From assembly GCF_033958435.1 (NCBI RefSeq), contig NC_134137.1, forward strand, positions 107,890,501 through 107,954,500: a stretch of 64,000 nucleotides of DNA, read 5' to 3'. The notes below the pieces were generated by a model. That model saw only the letters and a list, made by a program, of their open reading frames with translations, ran no database searches and was not told the origin of the DNA. The translations under genes and the position numbers were made by a program. Positions 11,594 through 22,572 of the stretch are shown one piece after another; position 1 is the first letter of the stretch; each line of letters begins with the position of its first letter. The DNA is from Carettochelys insculpta (Eukaryota > Chordata > Testudines > Carettochelyidae).

Positions 11594-12523
11594 GGCTCTA
11601 CCAAATGCCTTACCATGAAAAACACATCATGGACTGTGAATTCTGTTCTCCATCATGAAATTTCATCTTTTGTGTTATTTTACGGTACATATATATTGAT
11701 ATAGATATTGGTAGATATATACACAGCTGCAGCTCTCTTGGAGTGATACCCACCTTTCTCATATTGTGAGTCCTAACCCAAAAGAGCTCACAAGATGTAT
11801 TTTAGGAAGGGTATGGTATTACCAGCCTTGGGCTGCATCTAGATTGCCAAGACCTGTCAGCAAAAGCTACACAAACTGCACAACACATTTGCATATCTTT
11901 TGCCCACAGTTTTGTTGGGGGAGGCTCTTCCAACATTTGGCCCATCCACAACGGGCCAAATGTTGGGGGCAAAAACACTCTGTTGAGACATCCCTTTTTC
12001 CTCATGGAATGAGATGTACAGGGATGTCGACTCTCCTAACTGTCAAAGCTCTTCCAAGAGATCTACAGTCTGAACACACACGCTGACAACAAAACTGCTG
12101 TTGAAAGCAGTCTGCAGTCTAGACCTAGCCTTAATTCTATGCTGCTTTCATAAGCGAGCAGTTGGATAGTGGTGGCAGTTTGCTGGGCACCCAGCTCTGT
12201 GGGCAGCAGTGGAGAAGTAAGGGTGGCTCTACCATATCCGAGCTGAGCTCCTGGCCAGCAGCACTACTCTCCTGCTGCCCAGGTCTGAACGCAGTGCCAC
12301 CACCACCACCAGAAGCACAGAAGTAAGGATAGTAGTCCCATAATCCACCCACGTACAATAACTTTGTGGGCCACCTCCACAACTCCTTTTTGGGTCAGGA
12401 CTCCTACAGTTACAACACAGTGAAATTTCAGATTTAACTAGCTGAAATCATGGAATGTACTATTTTTTAAAAATCCTATGACAGTGAAATTGATCAAAAT
12501 AGACCGCAGATTTGGTGGGACTC
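11594..12523. mobile_element. Palindromic MITE (GGCYCTACC ends), copy 1
   Basis: The left end 'ggctctaccaaat' pairs with the right end 'atttggtgggactc', and both are flanked by TAG (11591-11593 and 12524-12526), a plausible 3-bp target duplication. The interior contains 'tcatgaaatttcatctttt', 'gtcctaacccaaaagag' and its inverted partner 'ttttgggtcaggactcc'. The same element occurs at 46863-47630. An additional element is inserted at 11831-12130. No protein is encoded. Confidence 0.7.
11831..12130. mobile_element. MITE nested in the palindromic element
   Basis: The left end 'ggctgcatctagattgc' and right end 'gcagtctagacctagcc' are inverted repeats. The flanks TTG (left) and TTA (right) are near-identical triplets, as expected of a Harbinger-type 3-bp target site. 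It contains an internal inverted pair, 'ccaacatttggccc' at about 11930 and 'gggccaaatgttgg' at about 11952. Confidence 0.6.
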
Positions 12524-13016
12524 TAGTATGTGTCTTCATGAGGAAAAAATATGATGTCCTAAAAGGCTTTTTAACCTAGTAGAAAAAGGCATATCAAAAA
12601 CCAATGGCAGAAAGTTAAATCAGACACATTCAGATTAGAAATAAGATACACATTTTTAATACAGAGTGTTAAAATCACTTGAACAAAATAACGGTCAAAT
12701 TGGTAGGCTGATCTCTCAAAGTCTTTAAAGTGGGACGGAATGCCTTTTTGAAAGATTACTTTAGTTACACATAAGTTACTGTTGTAATTATATGGCCTGT
12801 GATATACAGGAGGTAATAGTGCATAATTAAATGTTCGCTTCTGGCCTTAAAACCTGTGAATTTAAGTGAACATGAGACCATTAAACAGAAAAACTTTCCA
12901 TGAGCACAATTTCTCTGAGTGGAAAATCCGTTGCTCATTTCCCTCTATTTTTCCTTTTTTTTTTTTTTTTTAAATACGGATTTCAAATAAAGCTAGCTAA
13001 CTTGTAAGCATTTCGC
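12524..13016. other. Intronic sequence, no gene seen
   Basis: A/T-rich with a T homopolymer of about 20 bases at 12954-12972. No coding signal. Confidence 0.6.
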
Positions 13017-13267
13017 TTAGGCTGCGTCTACACTACAAACTTACTTCGAATTTAACTTCAAAGTAAGCAGCCACTTCGAAGTAGCATGCAGAGCTACAGA
13101 ACACATGCAGAGCATGTAGCTAGCATGCAGAACACAGTTTCCCTTACTTTGAAGTGGCGGGGAGGAGGAGGTCCTTCGGCAAGCTGACGCCCAGGAGAGG
13201 AACGCAGAGGCCTTTGACAGGCTGGCCAGCAGCCTTGCCGCCCAATCCCACCCTGACCACACTAGCA

Positions 13268-14360
13268 GTAGTATGCAGATAAAAGAAAAGAACTCTGCCA
13301 GACCTACATCCGGGCCTGCAATGCTGCCAGCCCGTCAGGGGCATGGTCTGTCCACTGCCCCCACTACCACGAGCTGCACAGGCTCCTAGGGCTGAGGGAG
13401 GTGACCACCCCACAGCACATGGTGGACACTGTTTCTCCCCTGCCTCCGTGGACAGCGAGGACGAGGTGGGCTCTCGGCACAATGAGCCCCCTGTGCAGGG
13501 AGCAGCTGACCGAAACCAAGGGCTCCAGCAACAGGACCCTGGTTATCGTCCTCCCCTCCGGGACACCCAGCTGAGCCTCCTCCAGCCGAGCCTTGCCCGA
13601 GCCCCAGGACTTCACAGCCGGTACATATGGTATGAGCGGGTTGTCACCAGGGATGGGGATGGGGCCTACCTGGAACAGCCCCACAGCCCACACACCTGGA
13701 GATGGGAGCGGGAGGGAACACCAGCTGACGCTCACCAGGCAGGAACCTCTGGCATCCCATGGGGCTCACGGGCCATTGGGTGGCAGGGGAGCAGGGTGGG
13801 GGCCAGCAGAGCGGGGACCCTGCCTTCCTCCCCCTTGGGGTTGGGACCCAGCACTAATGGGCCATACCCCTGTCCCCTTCTGTCTCCACAGGTCCATCAT
13901 AGGGAAGGTGCTGCAACTCACTGGAACAGGCCTCAGCCACAGAGGGCCGGGCGGCTGCCCCATCCCCCTAGTCTGCATCACCCCATGGCCATGGCAGGAT
14001 CTCCCACAGACAGTGCTGGGGGGAGGAGGAGATGGCCGCCAACTGGGTGGTCATGCGGTAGACGACTGGGGTGCTCCGGGACTGGCTGGCGATGGAACGG
14101 GACGTATGGGTGCAGCTGGCCAGCAGCCTGGACACTGTGGCCCAGGCCGTGGCCACCTGTCTTGCCCAACCGCCTGCCCTCTCGCCATCCCAGCCCACAG
14201 CTGCCCCCACCCCCACACCGAGGCACCCCCCCACCCCTCCCAGCGGCCACTACCCCCAGCGGACCTGTCACTCTTTGCCCACCTGAAGCTGGCTCAGTGG
14301 CTGCTGGCCAAGGCAGGCAGGCACACCTGGCCCAGCCCCAGTGCCCGTCCCCACACATCC
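13268..14360 (+). pseudogene. Harbinger Myb/SANT-like DNA-binding protein (broken)
   Basis: The frame near 13285-13400 reads LCQTYIRACNAAS then HYHELHRLLGL, the third-helix end of the Myb/SANT-like (trihelix-type) domain of vertebrate Harbinger elements. After a probable splice acceptor ('tctgtctccacag' ending at 13891) comes a C-terminal stretch, 'AMERDVWVQLASSLDTVAQA' (about 14089-14148), typical of these partner proteins, followed by a Pro/Thr-rich tail. In the family this protein helps nuclear import and end binding of the transposase. The N-terminal part of the domain and a start codon are not readable. The long 394-codon frame over this region is only partly the true frame. Confidence 0.55.
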
Positions 14361-14743
14361 TGAGGAGGCCGAGACTGTGGCAGCATCACCTCAGCCCTAC
14401 CTCCCTGTCGTCCCAGCCTCATCTCAGCCCTGCAGGAAGCCTAGGAGCCAGGGCAGTAGGGGCATCCATGGCCGACATGGCTCCTGGTCCCCCATGTCCC
14501 TGGGGAACTGAGCCTTCCCCCACCTAGCCCCCAGCCCAATTCAGCCACTTCACCTAGACTCCCACCTCCCTCCTGTGGACCGTTCTCCCTGTGCACTGTA
14601 AATAGTTTCACACGTCGTTCTGTTTGATTTTGCGAAACAAGTTTATTCCCCTGATACTAAAGTTTAATGTTCCCACCCTAACCCTGTGTCTCTGGTGCGT
14701 GAGAGATGGGGAAGTAGGGGGGTGTGGAGTATAGCTGGGAGGG

Positions 14744-16098
14744 TCAGGGCAGGGCCTGTGTGAGGGCCTGCTCATGCCCAGCCACCAGGTCTGTGGCCCA
14801 TCTCTCCATGAAGTTGTGGAGGGCACAGAAGGTGGCGATGACCGACGAGATGTTTGGGAGGCTGACATCCAGTCTGGTGAGGATGCTGCTAAACCTCCCC
14901 TTCAGGCTCCCAAACGCCCGCTTGACCATGCCTGTGGCATGGTTGAGGCAACTGTTAAAGGTGTCCTGGGCCACCGTGGTGCATTCGGTATAGGACCACA
15001 TGAGCCACGGGTGCAGTGGGTACGCAGCGTCGGCCATGATGCAGGAGGGCATTATGATGTCCCCAGGCAGGAGCTCCCATGGAGGGACATCCTGCATCCT
15101 GCATCCCAGACACAAGTTCCAGAACGCACGGGCATCATGGACCCTGCCTGGCCACCCCACGCGTATGTCCAGGAAACGGCCCCTTGCATCCACCAGGGTC
15201 TGGAGTACCACTGAGTGGTATCCCTTCCTGTCAACGTAGGCACCCCTGCTGTGGTCCGGAGCCTGGATCACCACATGCGTCCTGTCCAGAGCTCCAAAAC
15301 AACTGGGGAAGCCCAGGTCTACAAACCCAGTGAGGGCGGCGTCTAGGTCCCCCAGAGTCACAACTCGTAGCAAGAGCACCCTGTTGATGGCTCAAACAAC
15401 CTGCAGGGGAGAAGGAAGGCATGTACATGAATGCCAGACCGGGAGGTCCCCCTGCCCACCAGGGGCCCCTTGCCCGCTGCCCGGTAGCCCTCTCCCCAGG
15501 GTGGGTCCATGGTGCAGGCCAGACTTATCTCAATCATCACTGCTCTGAGGGTGGCCTTGTAGATGCTGAATTGGTGGCCAGGCTGTCGGGGATGGCCAGC
15601 CTCCGCGGGGCAATGGCCACCCTCTTCCGCACCAGGAGCGTTGGCCGCATCCTTGTGTCTCAGTGCTGGAGGGCTGAGACAAGCCAGTGGTAGAGGTCTT
15701 TGAGTGTCTGGCAGGGTCATCCTGAAGTTCCTCAGCCACCGTTTGTCATCCCAGTCCTCCAGCACCAGCCAGTCCCACCACTCACTGGTGGTGGCGAAGG
15801 CCCACCAGCACTGTATTGGGATGGCCCAGGGGAGGGGCAGCAGTGCCGTGGCCAGGGCCTGCAAGCTGGGTCCCAGGCAGGTGACCCAGCCGCACCACTG
15901 GAAGATGAGGGCGACCAGCCTGGCCAGTGGGCTGGCCAGGGTGGACAGGACCTTGTGCTTTATGGAAGGAGGGAGCAGGCATGTTGCTTGGCTGTTCTCC
16001 CCAGCACGTGCTCTGTTACTGTCTGCAGCCTGGCAGCCTTGAGCAAGTGCAGGGTGGGGGTGTTGGGAGGGGCCGTTTAAGGGGTCAGCTGGTTGCAA
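14744..16098 (-). pseudogene. Harbinger transposase A (catalytic Glu replaced)
   Basis: The last exon (15379-14744) carries FGALDRTHVVIQAP (first Asp), 'DRKGYHSVVLQTLVDARGRF', VGWPGRVHDARAFW, IMADAAYPL (second Asp) and MVKRAFGSLKGRF. The last block is VERAFG in the family, so the third catalytic residue is Lys (codon at 14921-14923) and the enzyme should be dead. The upstream part (16098 to about 15540) holds EWWDWLVLEDWDD, shared with element B. Between them lies a short intron ending 'ccttctcccctgcag' (acceptor at about 15404). Its donor after ATGATTGAG reads ATAAGT instead of GTAAGT. At least one frameshift separates the N-terminal blocks. Confidence 0.75.
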
Positions 16099-16306
16099 GC
16101 CCGGAAGGACTTGTCAGCCATGCGACCCCATGCCTGCATCATTTCCTGACTCTTTACTTGGAAGAAGGGGCTAATTGTGTGTAGATACTTAACTTGGAAG
16201 TTGGAGGAAGCCTACTTCCAAGTAAGGGAGGGTGTGTTTTGTGTGTAGATGCTCTACTTTGAAGTAAGCAACTTCTAAGTTATTTTGTAGTGTAGACACA
16301 GCCTGA

Positions 16307-17414
16307 GTAAAATAATACAGAAATGCTTCTGCCATGTAGAGTCTTGTCTTAGAGTTTTGTTTTGTAAACCAAACACAGAAAAGAAACCCACAGCTACTTC
16401 CTTTTTCTTGAAAGTCTAATGTTTTGCAGAGGGCCTCATTAGGATTTTGTGTGGGGCAGGAAGAGAGACTTAGAATTTGTGTTAAGGGCTAACAGAAAGA
16501 CATGATGTTAAGAAATTGTAATAAAAGATCCTTTCAGAGCACTGTGCCAAATATTTTGCAGCCTGGTGAGTGTCGTCATCTCAGCATGCTGTAGGAGTGG
16601 ATCCTAAGATTGGATAAATGTTTTACTTTGGCAGCTCAAAATCCCAAATGTTTTATTGTTCCTACTTTTGTTTTGTTTTACAAATCACTTGCAAGTCCTT
16701 GTTTTTAAAATTTTTTAAACATCTCAATACTTGTTGCTGTATGGGGAATAGTCATTCAACAATGAGGCATGTATTGTTTAAGGTCACGTACATACAGCTT
16801 AATAACTGAATGAGCTTTAATTAACATCATTAGCTGGTAAATTAAAAGACACTAGAGATTCTCAAAAGCTCAGTAGCAAAACATTTTACAAAAAGAAAAA
16901 TAACTCAAAATTTCTGTATCTGTACTTTTTCAGTCTTCTTTTTAAGGTGATAGAAATCAAGCTCTGTATGTGAACTAGCTGAAGAGGAAGTTCTTTGGAA
17001 ATAATGTGACATTAAAATATGGGCATGACATTAAACCAAACTGAATCATGAGGTGAACTCACTGTGTGTAATTCCACTTTTGATGGGTTTATTGGAAATA
17101 TGCAAATGATCTCTTCAAATATTAGACTTCATGAAAATATTTTAAAACTCAGTGATATATTAAAAGGCCCGATGCACTTCCAACTAATAGCTTTGTATCT
17201 GCAGTACTAAATCACAAAGGATCTGAAGTCACACTAAACAAAAGTTAACAAATATGGAAGTGGTTGGATGCATTATAAAATGTCCATTTATATAGCGTTT
17301 TTCACAGCTGAATACATTCTTCCATTTATTATGTTTTTCAAAAAATTGTAGTGTCCTGCAGATCAACTGTGCAGGCTCACTATGCAGGAGAAATTTCTTC
17401 CTTTAAATGTTATA
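16307..17414. other. Intronic sequence, no gene seen
   Basis: A/T-rich. No repeat termini or protein domains recognised. Confidence 0.6.
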
Positions 17415-17930
17415 TAGGTTGGAAATCCTAAATCCAGCATTCTCTGGTCTGGCAACATCGGACGAGGGATTTCACTAGACCAGAGAGCCGGGCCAGGATG
17501 GTGCAGCTTGTGTCCTCTGGCAGCCTGGGGGAGGCAAGCATGCAGGGATGTGGCTGGTGTCCACAGGTCTGGGGCAGTCCCACTTGGGTCTGGACCTGCC
17601 TTTATCCCACAGCCCCATGGGGCCATGGCTGGCTTTCCCCCACCCGTCCCCCAGGACCAGGGACAGAGCCGGCTTTACCCCACAGAGTTAGGGCCAGCTT
17701 TCTGTGGGCAGCCTGCCAGAGCCAGAGCAGCTTCTCCCTGCAGCCCCATGGGGCTGGGGCAGCTGCACAGGTCTAGAGCCGTGTTCCTAGTGCAGGCCGA
17801 AGCCAGCTTCCCCTGCCAGGCCCAGGGCAGAAGGTAGGGGAGCAGCCCAGTGGCTGGAGAAGGGGTGGAGGTTTGGGGACTGTGGCAGGGAACCATCCCT
17901 GGTCTCTTGTCCGGGACTGGTCAGGTCCTG
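17415..17930. repeat. Possible pogo/Tigger-like repeat
   Basis: It starts 'ataggttggaaatcctaaatccagcattctctggtctggcaac' and the related phrase 'ggtaggttgaacctcccgggtccagcaccctc' appears at 18741. The 'GGTTGAAC.TCC..AATCC' start resembles Tigger-type ends with TA targets. A partner end is not clear. The G+C-rich interior yields shadow reading frames only. Confidence 0.3.
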
Positions 17931-17989
17931 ATCATACCATATCAGGGAGATGGCACCCGTAGTTGTAAGGAAATATATTCTCAGTGCAG

Positions 17990-18120
17990 GAGGATGGATG
18001 ATCCAGTGGCTGGAGCACAGGCCTGAGATGTAAAGACCCAGGTTCAATTCTCTGCATTATTACTTTGTGCAAATCACTTAGTCTTACTGCTTCAGTTTCC
18101 CAGCTGCAAATTGCAGGTGG
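17990..18120 (+). repeat. MIR (CORE-SINE) copy
   Basis: It shows the tRNA-like head with a B-box-like 'ggttcaattct' at about 18049-18059. The MIR tail follows: 'gtgcaaatcacttagtctta...tcagtttccca'. These match the vertebrate MIR pattern of '(T)GGGCAAGTCACTTAACCTCTCTG.GCCTCAGTTTCC'. Ancient, nonfunctional SINE. Confidence 0.7.
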
Positions 18121-19240
18121 GGGTTGGGAGGGAAGATGGGAATTGCCACGTTAAAAACTATCTGTTGAAACATCATGAAAATGATACCCTGTGACCAAGC
18201 TAGTCACAGGTTACATATTCAGGTATATTTTGGACACACACACAGCATTTCCACTGTCTCCATGATCTACTAGTGTTCTCTCTCATGCTGTATGTTCTGT
18301 TCTGCATTTTAATATATACTTTGTCTTATGGTAAAAACCATGTACTGTAAAATTATCAGAAGTTATATAACGTTTTTAAACTATAGTTATTTCTCTTTGT
18401 TGCATTCTAGCCTTTCCGGGGCAAAACAGTTTTAAGCTACCAAAAATGTAAGTGCTGTACCTTAGTTCTGTGCTGTCAGTGACTCAGAAGTATTATTGTA
18501 TCTGAAATCGTCATGGAGATTATTCTGTTTGTGGTTAAAATACCATTAGTCATACTGCAGAATTTATGAAGCCTCACTTTGATATTGATTTTCATTTAAC
18601 TGTCATCACTTGCTTTATGGGTTTTTGGGTTTTTTTGTTTTGTTTTTTGTTTTGGGGTTTGTTTGTGGTTTGTTTTTTTTTGCGCTTTTGTTGCTGATGG
18701 TAACATCATGATGTTACCCACTGAGCTCATAAGTTATCCAGGTAGGTTGAACCTCCCGGGTCCAGCACCCTCGGATCCTGAGCTGCCCTGAAGGAAAGAC
18801 TTTGCTGGACCGGGGAGGTCATGCCACTCTGGGCTGCCCTTCTGCAGCCTGTGGAGCTCCGCTGCCGAGGCTGGCAACAGCTTCATGCTCCCTGCTTCCA
18901 GGGCTTTCCCCTGGGCTGGCAGTGACTGCACTCTCAGCTGGTCGAACTCCCTGCCCAGGGCTGCTGAGGGCTCCTGCACAGGAACCACAGGGGCTCCCTG
19001 CCCCAGCTTGGCAACTCTGCTCCCAGGCTGTAGGACTCCCCACCCAGGGCCAGCAGTGGTTCTGCATCCAGCCAGTGGGGCTGTCTGCCACTAGACCAGC
19101 TGAGCTCCCAGCTGCCAGTAATTTCTGTATGTCTAGGGCTCTCTGCTCCGGCAACATCCATGGTCCAAAAGTCCCAGTTCCAGTCCCGACCTGTACCTTA
19201 TTTGGAAAACCAATGCTTTTTAAAAACAGACAGATGACTG
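18121..19240. other. Intronic sequence with GTTTT-rich tract and a second Tigger-like end
   Basis: No gene seen. A G/T-rich low-complexity tract (GTTTT/GTTTG units) spans about 18630-18680. From 18741 the sequence resembles the repeat start at 17415 and is G+C rich to about 19200, giving shadow frames. Confidence 0.5.
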
Positions 19241-19339
19241 CTCAATAGATTTTTCTATTAGCAGATCTGGATTGTAAAGAAAAATGTTGAGTGGGTACTT
19301 ATCATCATGCTTATGACCATAGACTAGTTTTTGACCGAT
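19241..19339. repeat. Direct repeat, left member (99 bp)
   Basis: This block is repeated in the same orientation at 20729-20827, with 6 mismatches in 99 aligned bases (about 94% identity) and no gaps. The pair flanks the CR1 fragment at 19490-20392. Confidence 0.85.
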
Positions 19340-19489
19340 ATTGACAAGTTTCTGGTTTAGGTTCAGTTCTCTTCCAATAGGTTTTTATTAGAGATGTGGA
19401 GAGGGCATAAAAAAGCTTCCATTCCCATGCCCAATTTTGGTCTAACTCTGGAAGCCAATTAAAGCCTTTTGATTAAAGGGAAATTCCTT

Positions 19490-20392
19490 AGCGCGGATGA
19501 CACTAAGCTAGGGGGAGAGGTCGATAACGATGGGGGGTAGGGATAGGGTCCAGAGTGACTTAGACAAATTGGAAGACTGGGCTGCAAGAAATCTGATGGG
19601 GTTCAATAAGGACAAGTGCAGAGTCCTGCACTTGGGCAGGAAGAATCCCAAGCATTGTTACAGGCTGGGGTCCGACTGGCTCAGTAGTAGTTCTGCAGCA
19701 AAGGACCTGGGAGGAGGTGTGGACGAGAAGCTGGACATGAGTCAACAGTGTGCCATTGTACCCACGAAGACTATGGCATATTAGGTTGCATCGAGAGGAG
19801 CGTTGCCAGTAGATCCAGAGAAGTGATTGTTCATCTTTATTTGGCTTTGGTGAGGCCGCATCTGGAGTACTGTGTCCAGTTCTGGGCCACCAATTATAGG
19901 AAGGATGTGGATACACTGGAGAGGGTCCAACGGAGGGTGGCCAAAATAATTAGAGGGCTGGAGCATATGATTTTTGAATAAAGGTGATGGGAGTTGGGAC
20001 TGCTGAGTCTGCAGAAGAGAAGACTGAGGAGGGACTTGATAACAGCCTTCAACTTACTGAAGGGAGGTTGCAGAGAGTCTGGAGAGAGGCTGTTCACAGT
20101 GGTCACAGATGGCAGAACATGGAACAATGGTCTCAAGTTGTGGTTGGAAAGGTCCAGGTTGAACATTAGGAAAAACTTTTTCACTTGGAGGGTGGTGAAG
20201 CATTGAAATGGTCTACCCAGGGAAGCAGTGGAGTCTCCATCCCTGGAGGTGTTTAAGTGTCGCCTTGACAAAGCCCTGGCTGGGCTGATCTGATGGGTTT
20301 GATCCTGCTTAGGGCAGGGGGCTGGACTTGATGGCTTTTTTAGGTCTCTTCCAGCTCTTTTGTTCTTCGATTCTATGATTCTATTATAAGAT
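19490..20392 (+). mobile_element. CR1 LINE 3' fragment
   Basis: It begins abruptly inside motif C of RT ('ADDTKLGG') and continues through '[20 protein letters not shown]', '[13 protein letters not shown]' and '[18 protein letters not shown]' to the CR1 3' end, finishing 'gattctatgattctatt'. The frame changes several times (after 19784, 19981 and 20040). 5' truncation is usual for CR1. Nothing here is functional. Confidence 0.85.
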
Positions 20393-20728
20393 CACCCTCT
20401 CCTCCAAGAACACACTCCCTCTTCTCCACCTTCCATCTGTTTTTTCACTCATTTTCATTGGAGTGCATTCTCATTTTCAGTGGATGACATTGAAGAGCGA
20501 CATGGAGAGACGTTGATGTCCGCAGCAAAGTTGATTGCGTGTTGGTTGTCCTTTACTTGCAGCAATAAATTATATGCTCCATATAGAGATTAGTGGAATT
20601 CCAGCAAGTAAATATAGAATAAATGTGGAGAGTTTATAATCCCTTTCACATCCTTGTTGTGTTGATCATGTTTACATTTCTCTTTTGTCTTTTCCTATTT
20701 ATTTCACGCAGCACTATCTCAGTTTATT
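20393..20728. other. Intronic sequence, no gene seen
   Basis: No coding or repeat signal beyond a pyrimidine-rich start. Confidence 0.5.
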
Positions 20729-20827
20729 CTCAATGGATTTTTCTATTAGCAGATCTGGATTGGAAAGAAAAATGTTGAGTGGATACTTATTATCATGGTT
20801 GTGACCATAGACTAGTTTTTGACCGAT
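20729..20827. repeat. Direct repeat, right member (99 bp)
   Basis: See 19241-19339 for the partner; the two starts are 1,488 bp apart. Homology stops abruptly after 'tttttgaccgat' in both members. Confidence 0.85.
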
Positions 20828-20835
20828 CATAATGG

Positions 20836-21610
20836 CATGTCACAAATTTGTTATGTCTCAAATGCTGAAACAACCGTGATGCTTCTCAGGGTACCAGGGG
20901 CTGTGAGTCATTATGGCAGACTGCTGCCTGGGGGCTCCAGAATCCTGCAAGAAGGCAGGTATACTGGCTGGTGGGGGAATGCTTTCCTGTTTCCCAATTA
21001 AGGCAGACAGCTGGGGGCCTCATTAACCATTAGCCATGGCTAAGTCTAATCAGCAGTCATTGGTCAGCTGAGGCCCTGCACTCCCTATAAAAGGTTCCCC
21101 CTAGCTGGTTGCAGGGGGGCAGGTTTTGGGAAGGTACACCAGAGAGTGAGAGCAAGAAGGTACCACAGGGAAGTGGTGGGTGAAGTGGCCCAGGGTGAGG
21201 TTGCTACATTGGGGTAGGGGTGAAGGCCCTGCCAGCAGCCTCTTGACCTCGTAGGGACCCTCGGCCGGAGTCCAGGGTAAAGGGTGGGTCTGGACTCCCC
21301 ACACCCTTCCCCAGAGGGTTACTCCACTGGAGCAGGCGCAGGCCTGCAAGGGGATTGGCTTTATCCTGCCCCTTTGGGACTTGCCTATGATGAGGAAGGT
21401 TTGCTAAGCCGAGACTCCTGCCTCTGGAAAGGCCTGGGCAGATAAGGGGTCTCCGTGAGTCTCTGAAGCACAACAGAGAAACCGCCAGGAAGCGCAGGGA
21501 CCCACAGGGGCTGACAAGGGACTTAGTCACAGTCATCTTGTTACCATCTGCCTGCAGACTGAGGGAGTCTTATCTGTATCTACCAACTCCTTAGCCCAAC
21601 CAGCCTGATC
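20836..21610 (+). repeat. Possible LTR / leader of a gypsy-type element
   Basis: It contains a strong TATA-like box, 'ccctataaaaggttcccc' (about 21083-21100), preceded by 'attaaggcagacagctgggggcctcatta'. A G-rich leader with CCAGAGAGTGAGAG follows, a layout seen in turtle gypsy-type LTRs. No second LTR, primer-binding site or target duplication was found. The call rests on pattern memory. Confidence 0.35.
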
Positions 21611-21790
21611 ATCACTTAGGCAGTCTTCTGTGGGTTACATCAGCCCTGTCTGTCCCTTGCAGCTTGACAACAGATGCATCCAAAACCCTAGGTCCCTTCA
21701 AAGTGTCCCCTGTCGTGTATCCAGCCTCTCGTCAATGGATACCCAAAGAAATCCCATGTTCTGTGTTCTCAAAGGAGCACAGCACCACAG
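21611..21790. other. Left flank of DIRS copy 1
   Basis: Short unique or repeat-derived stretch ending 'agcacagcaccacag', directly joined to the TTT border of the DIRS element. Its continuation after the element is 'acaaggttaagcttcgacc'. Confidence 0.5.
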
Positions 21791-21966
21791 TTTCTTCTTC
21801 GAGTGGTCCCCGTGGGTGCTCCACAATAGGTGTTGGGTTCGCCCGGCGCCGCAGTTTGGAATTCTTCTAGCAGTTTCTATTGGATCGCACATGCGCCAAC
21901 GCGCACCGCTCCCTTGCGCGCCCTCAGCCATGTGCGCGATCCAGTCCCCGCCAGTTCCTTCTCAAC
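21791..21966 (+). repeat. DIRS copy 1 left inverted terminal repeat
   Basis: It starts 'tttcttcttcgagtggtccc' and is inverted at 27046-27247. By eye the shared part differs at roughly 12 of 150 positions. It lacks the roughly 33 outermost bases present in the right repeat. In the family the left repeat carries promoter activity; that is not testable here. Confidence 0.85.
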
Positions 21967-21983
21967 CGCCATTGGCTGCAGAC

Positions 21984-22572
21984 AGCGGGCAGGACGAGCG
22001 GAACGCAGAGTCCCCAGCCGCGAGCTCATGAAAGCGTCAGCGCAGCAGCTCACGTGGCAGGGGCTGAGCCTCCGATTACACAACAGACGGCAAGCAAGGC
22101 GCCGCGAGCCCCAGCGAAGCAAGCGCCAGAATCGGTGGCGCCGACGGAGGCGGCACCGGCCCCCGTGGCACTGACGGCACAGGGGCACCCGGCACGGAGC
22201 CTACCGGTGCCGGAGGAAGCTACCCGCGCGGCACCACAGCTGACTGTGCTGAGCGTGGCGCCGACAACGGGGCTGAGATCCCCGGCACGGGAAGGGGCGG
22301 CGCCCACCCCTCAGGGGAGGGGCAAGGCAAAAGCAAAAGCTCGGCACCCCAGTCCATCTCCAGACAGGGCTGTGCTGCCCTTATCACCTAGCCCTCCCCC
22401 CGAGATACACACGCCACACCGACGGGCTGTGACTCCACTAGCTTATCTAGGACCTCCCTCTCCATTCCTCCAACCAATTTCGCCGTGGCTTGGGCCACCT
22501 TCACCATTTCTGGGCACGGATCCCCTTGAGTACTATCACAAACCAGCTTCACCACTATCCCAGACATCATAG
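21984..22572 (+). pseudogene. DIRS copy 1 Gag N-terminal part (5'-deleted)
   Basis: The frame (ending TAG at 22570) holds the Ala/Pro-rich segment 'AREGAAPTPQGRGKAKAKAR' and 'LSPSPPPEIH', which match copy 2 ('WEGAAPASQGRGKVKAKTR'). The zinc-finger-like start seen in copy 2 is missing because of the deletion at about 21983. The conserved second half of Gag continues in the next frame from about 22580. Confidence 0.65.

Larger units (their letters stand above)
13020..16303. mobile_element. PIF/Harbinger DNA transposon A with both genes
   Basis: The terminal inverted repeats are 'ggctgcgtctacactacaaa' at the left and 'tttgtagtgtagacacagcc' at the right, flanked by TTA (13017-13019) and TGA (16304-16306), a 3-bp target site with one change. 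Inside, a Myb/SANT-like gene runs on + and the transposase on -, converging near 14.5 kb. This two-gene layout is the one known for PIF/Harbinger (transposase plus Myb-like partner). Element B at 57.2-63.4 kb has the same genes in mirror orientation. The interior is G+C rich and contrasts with the A/T-rich intron. Confidence 0.85.

Noticed and set aside
13343..14527. 394-codon open frame as a host gene
   Set aside because: It lies wholly inside Harbinger A, is Pro/Gly/Ala-rich by composition, and matches the Myb/SANT-like partner only in short blocks that lie partly in another frame.
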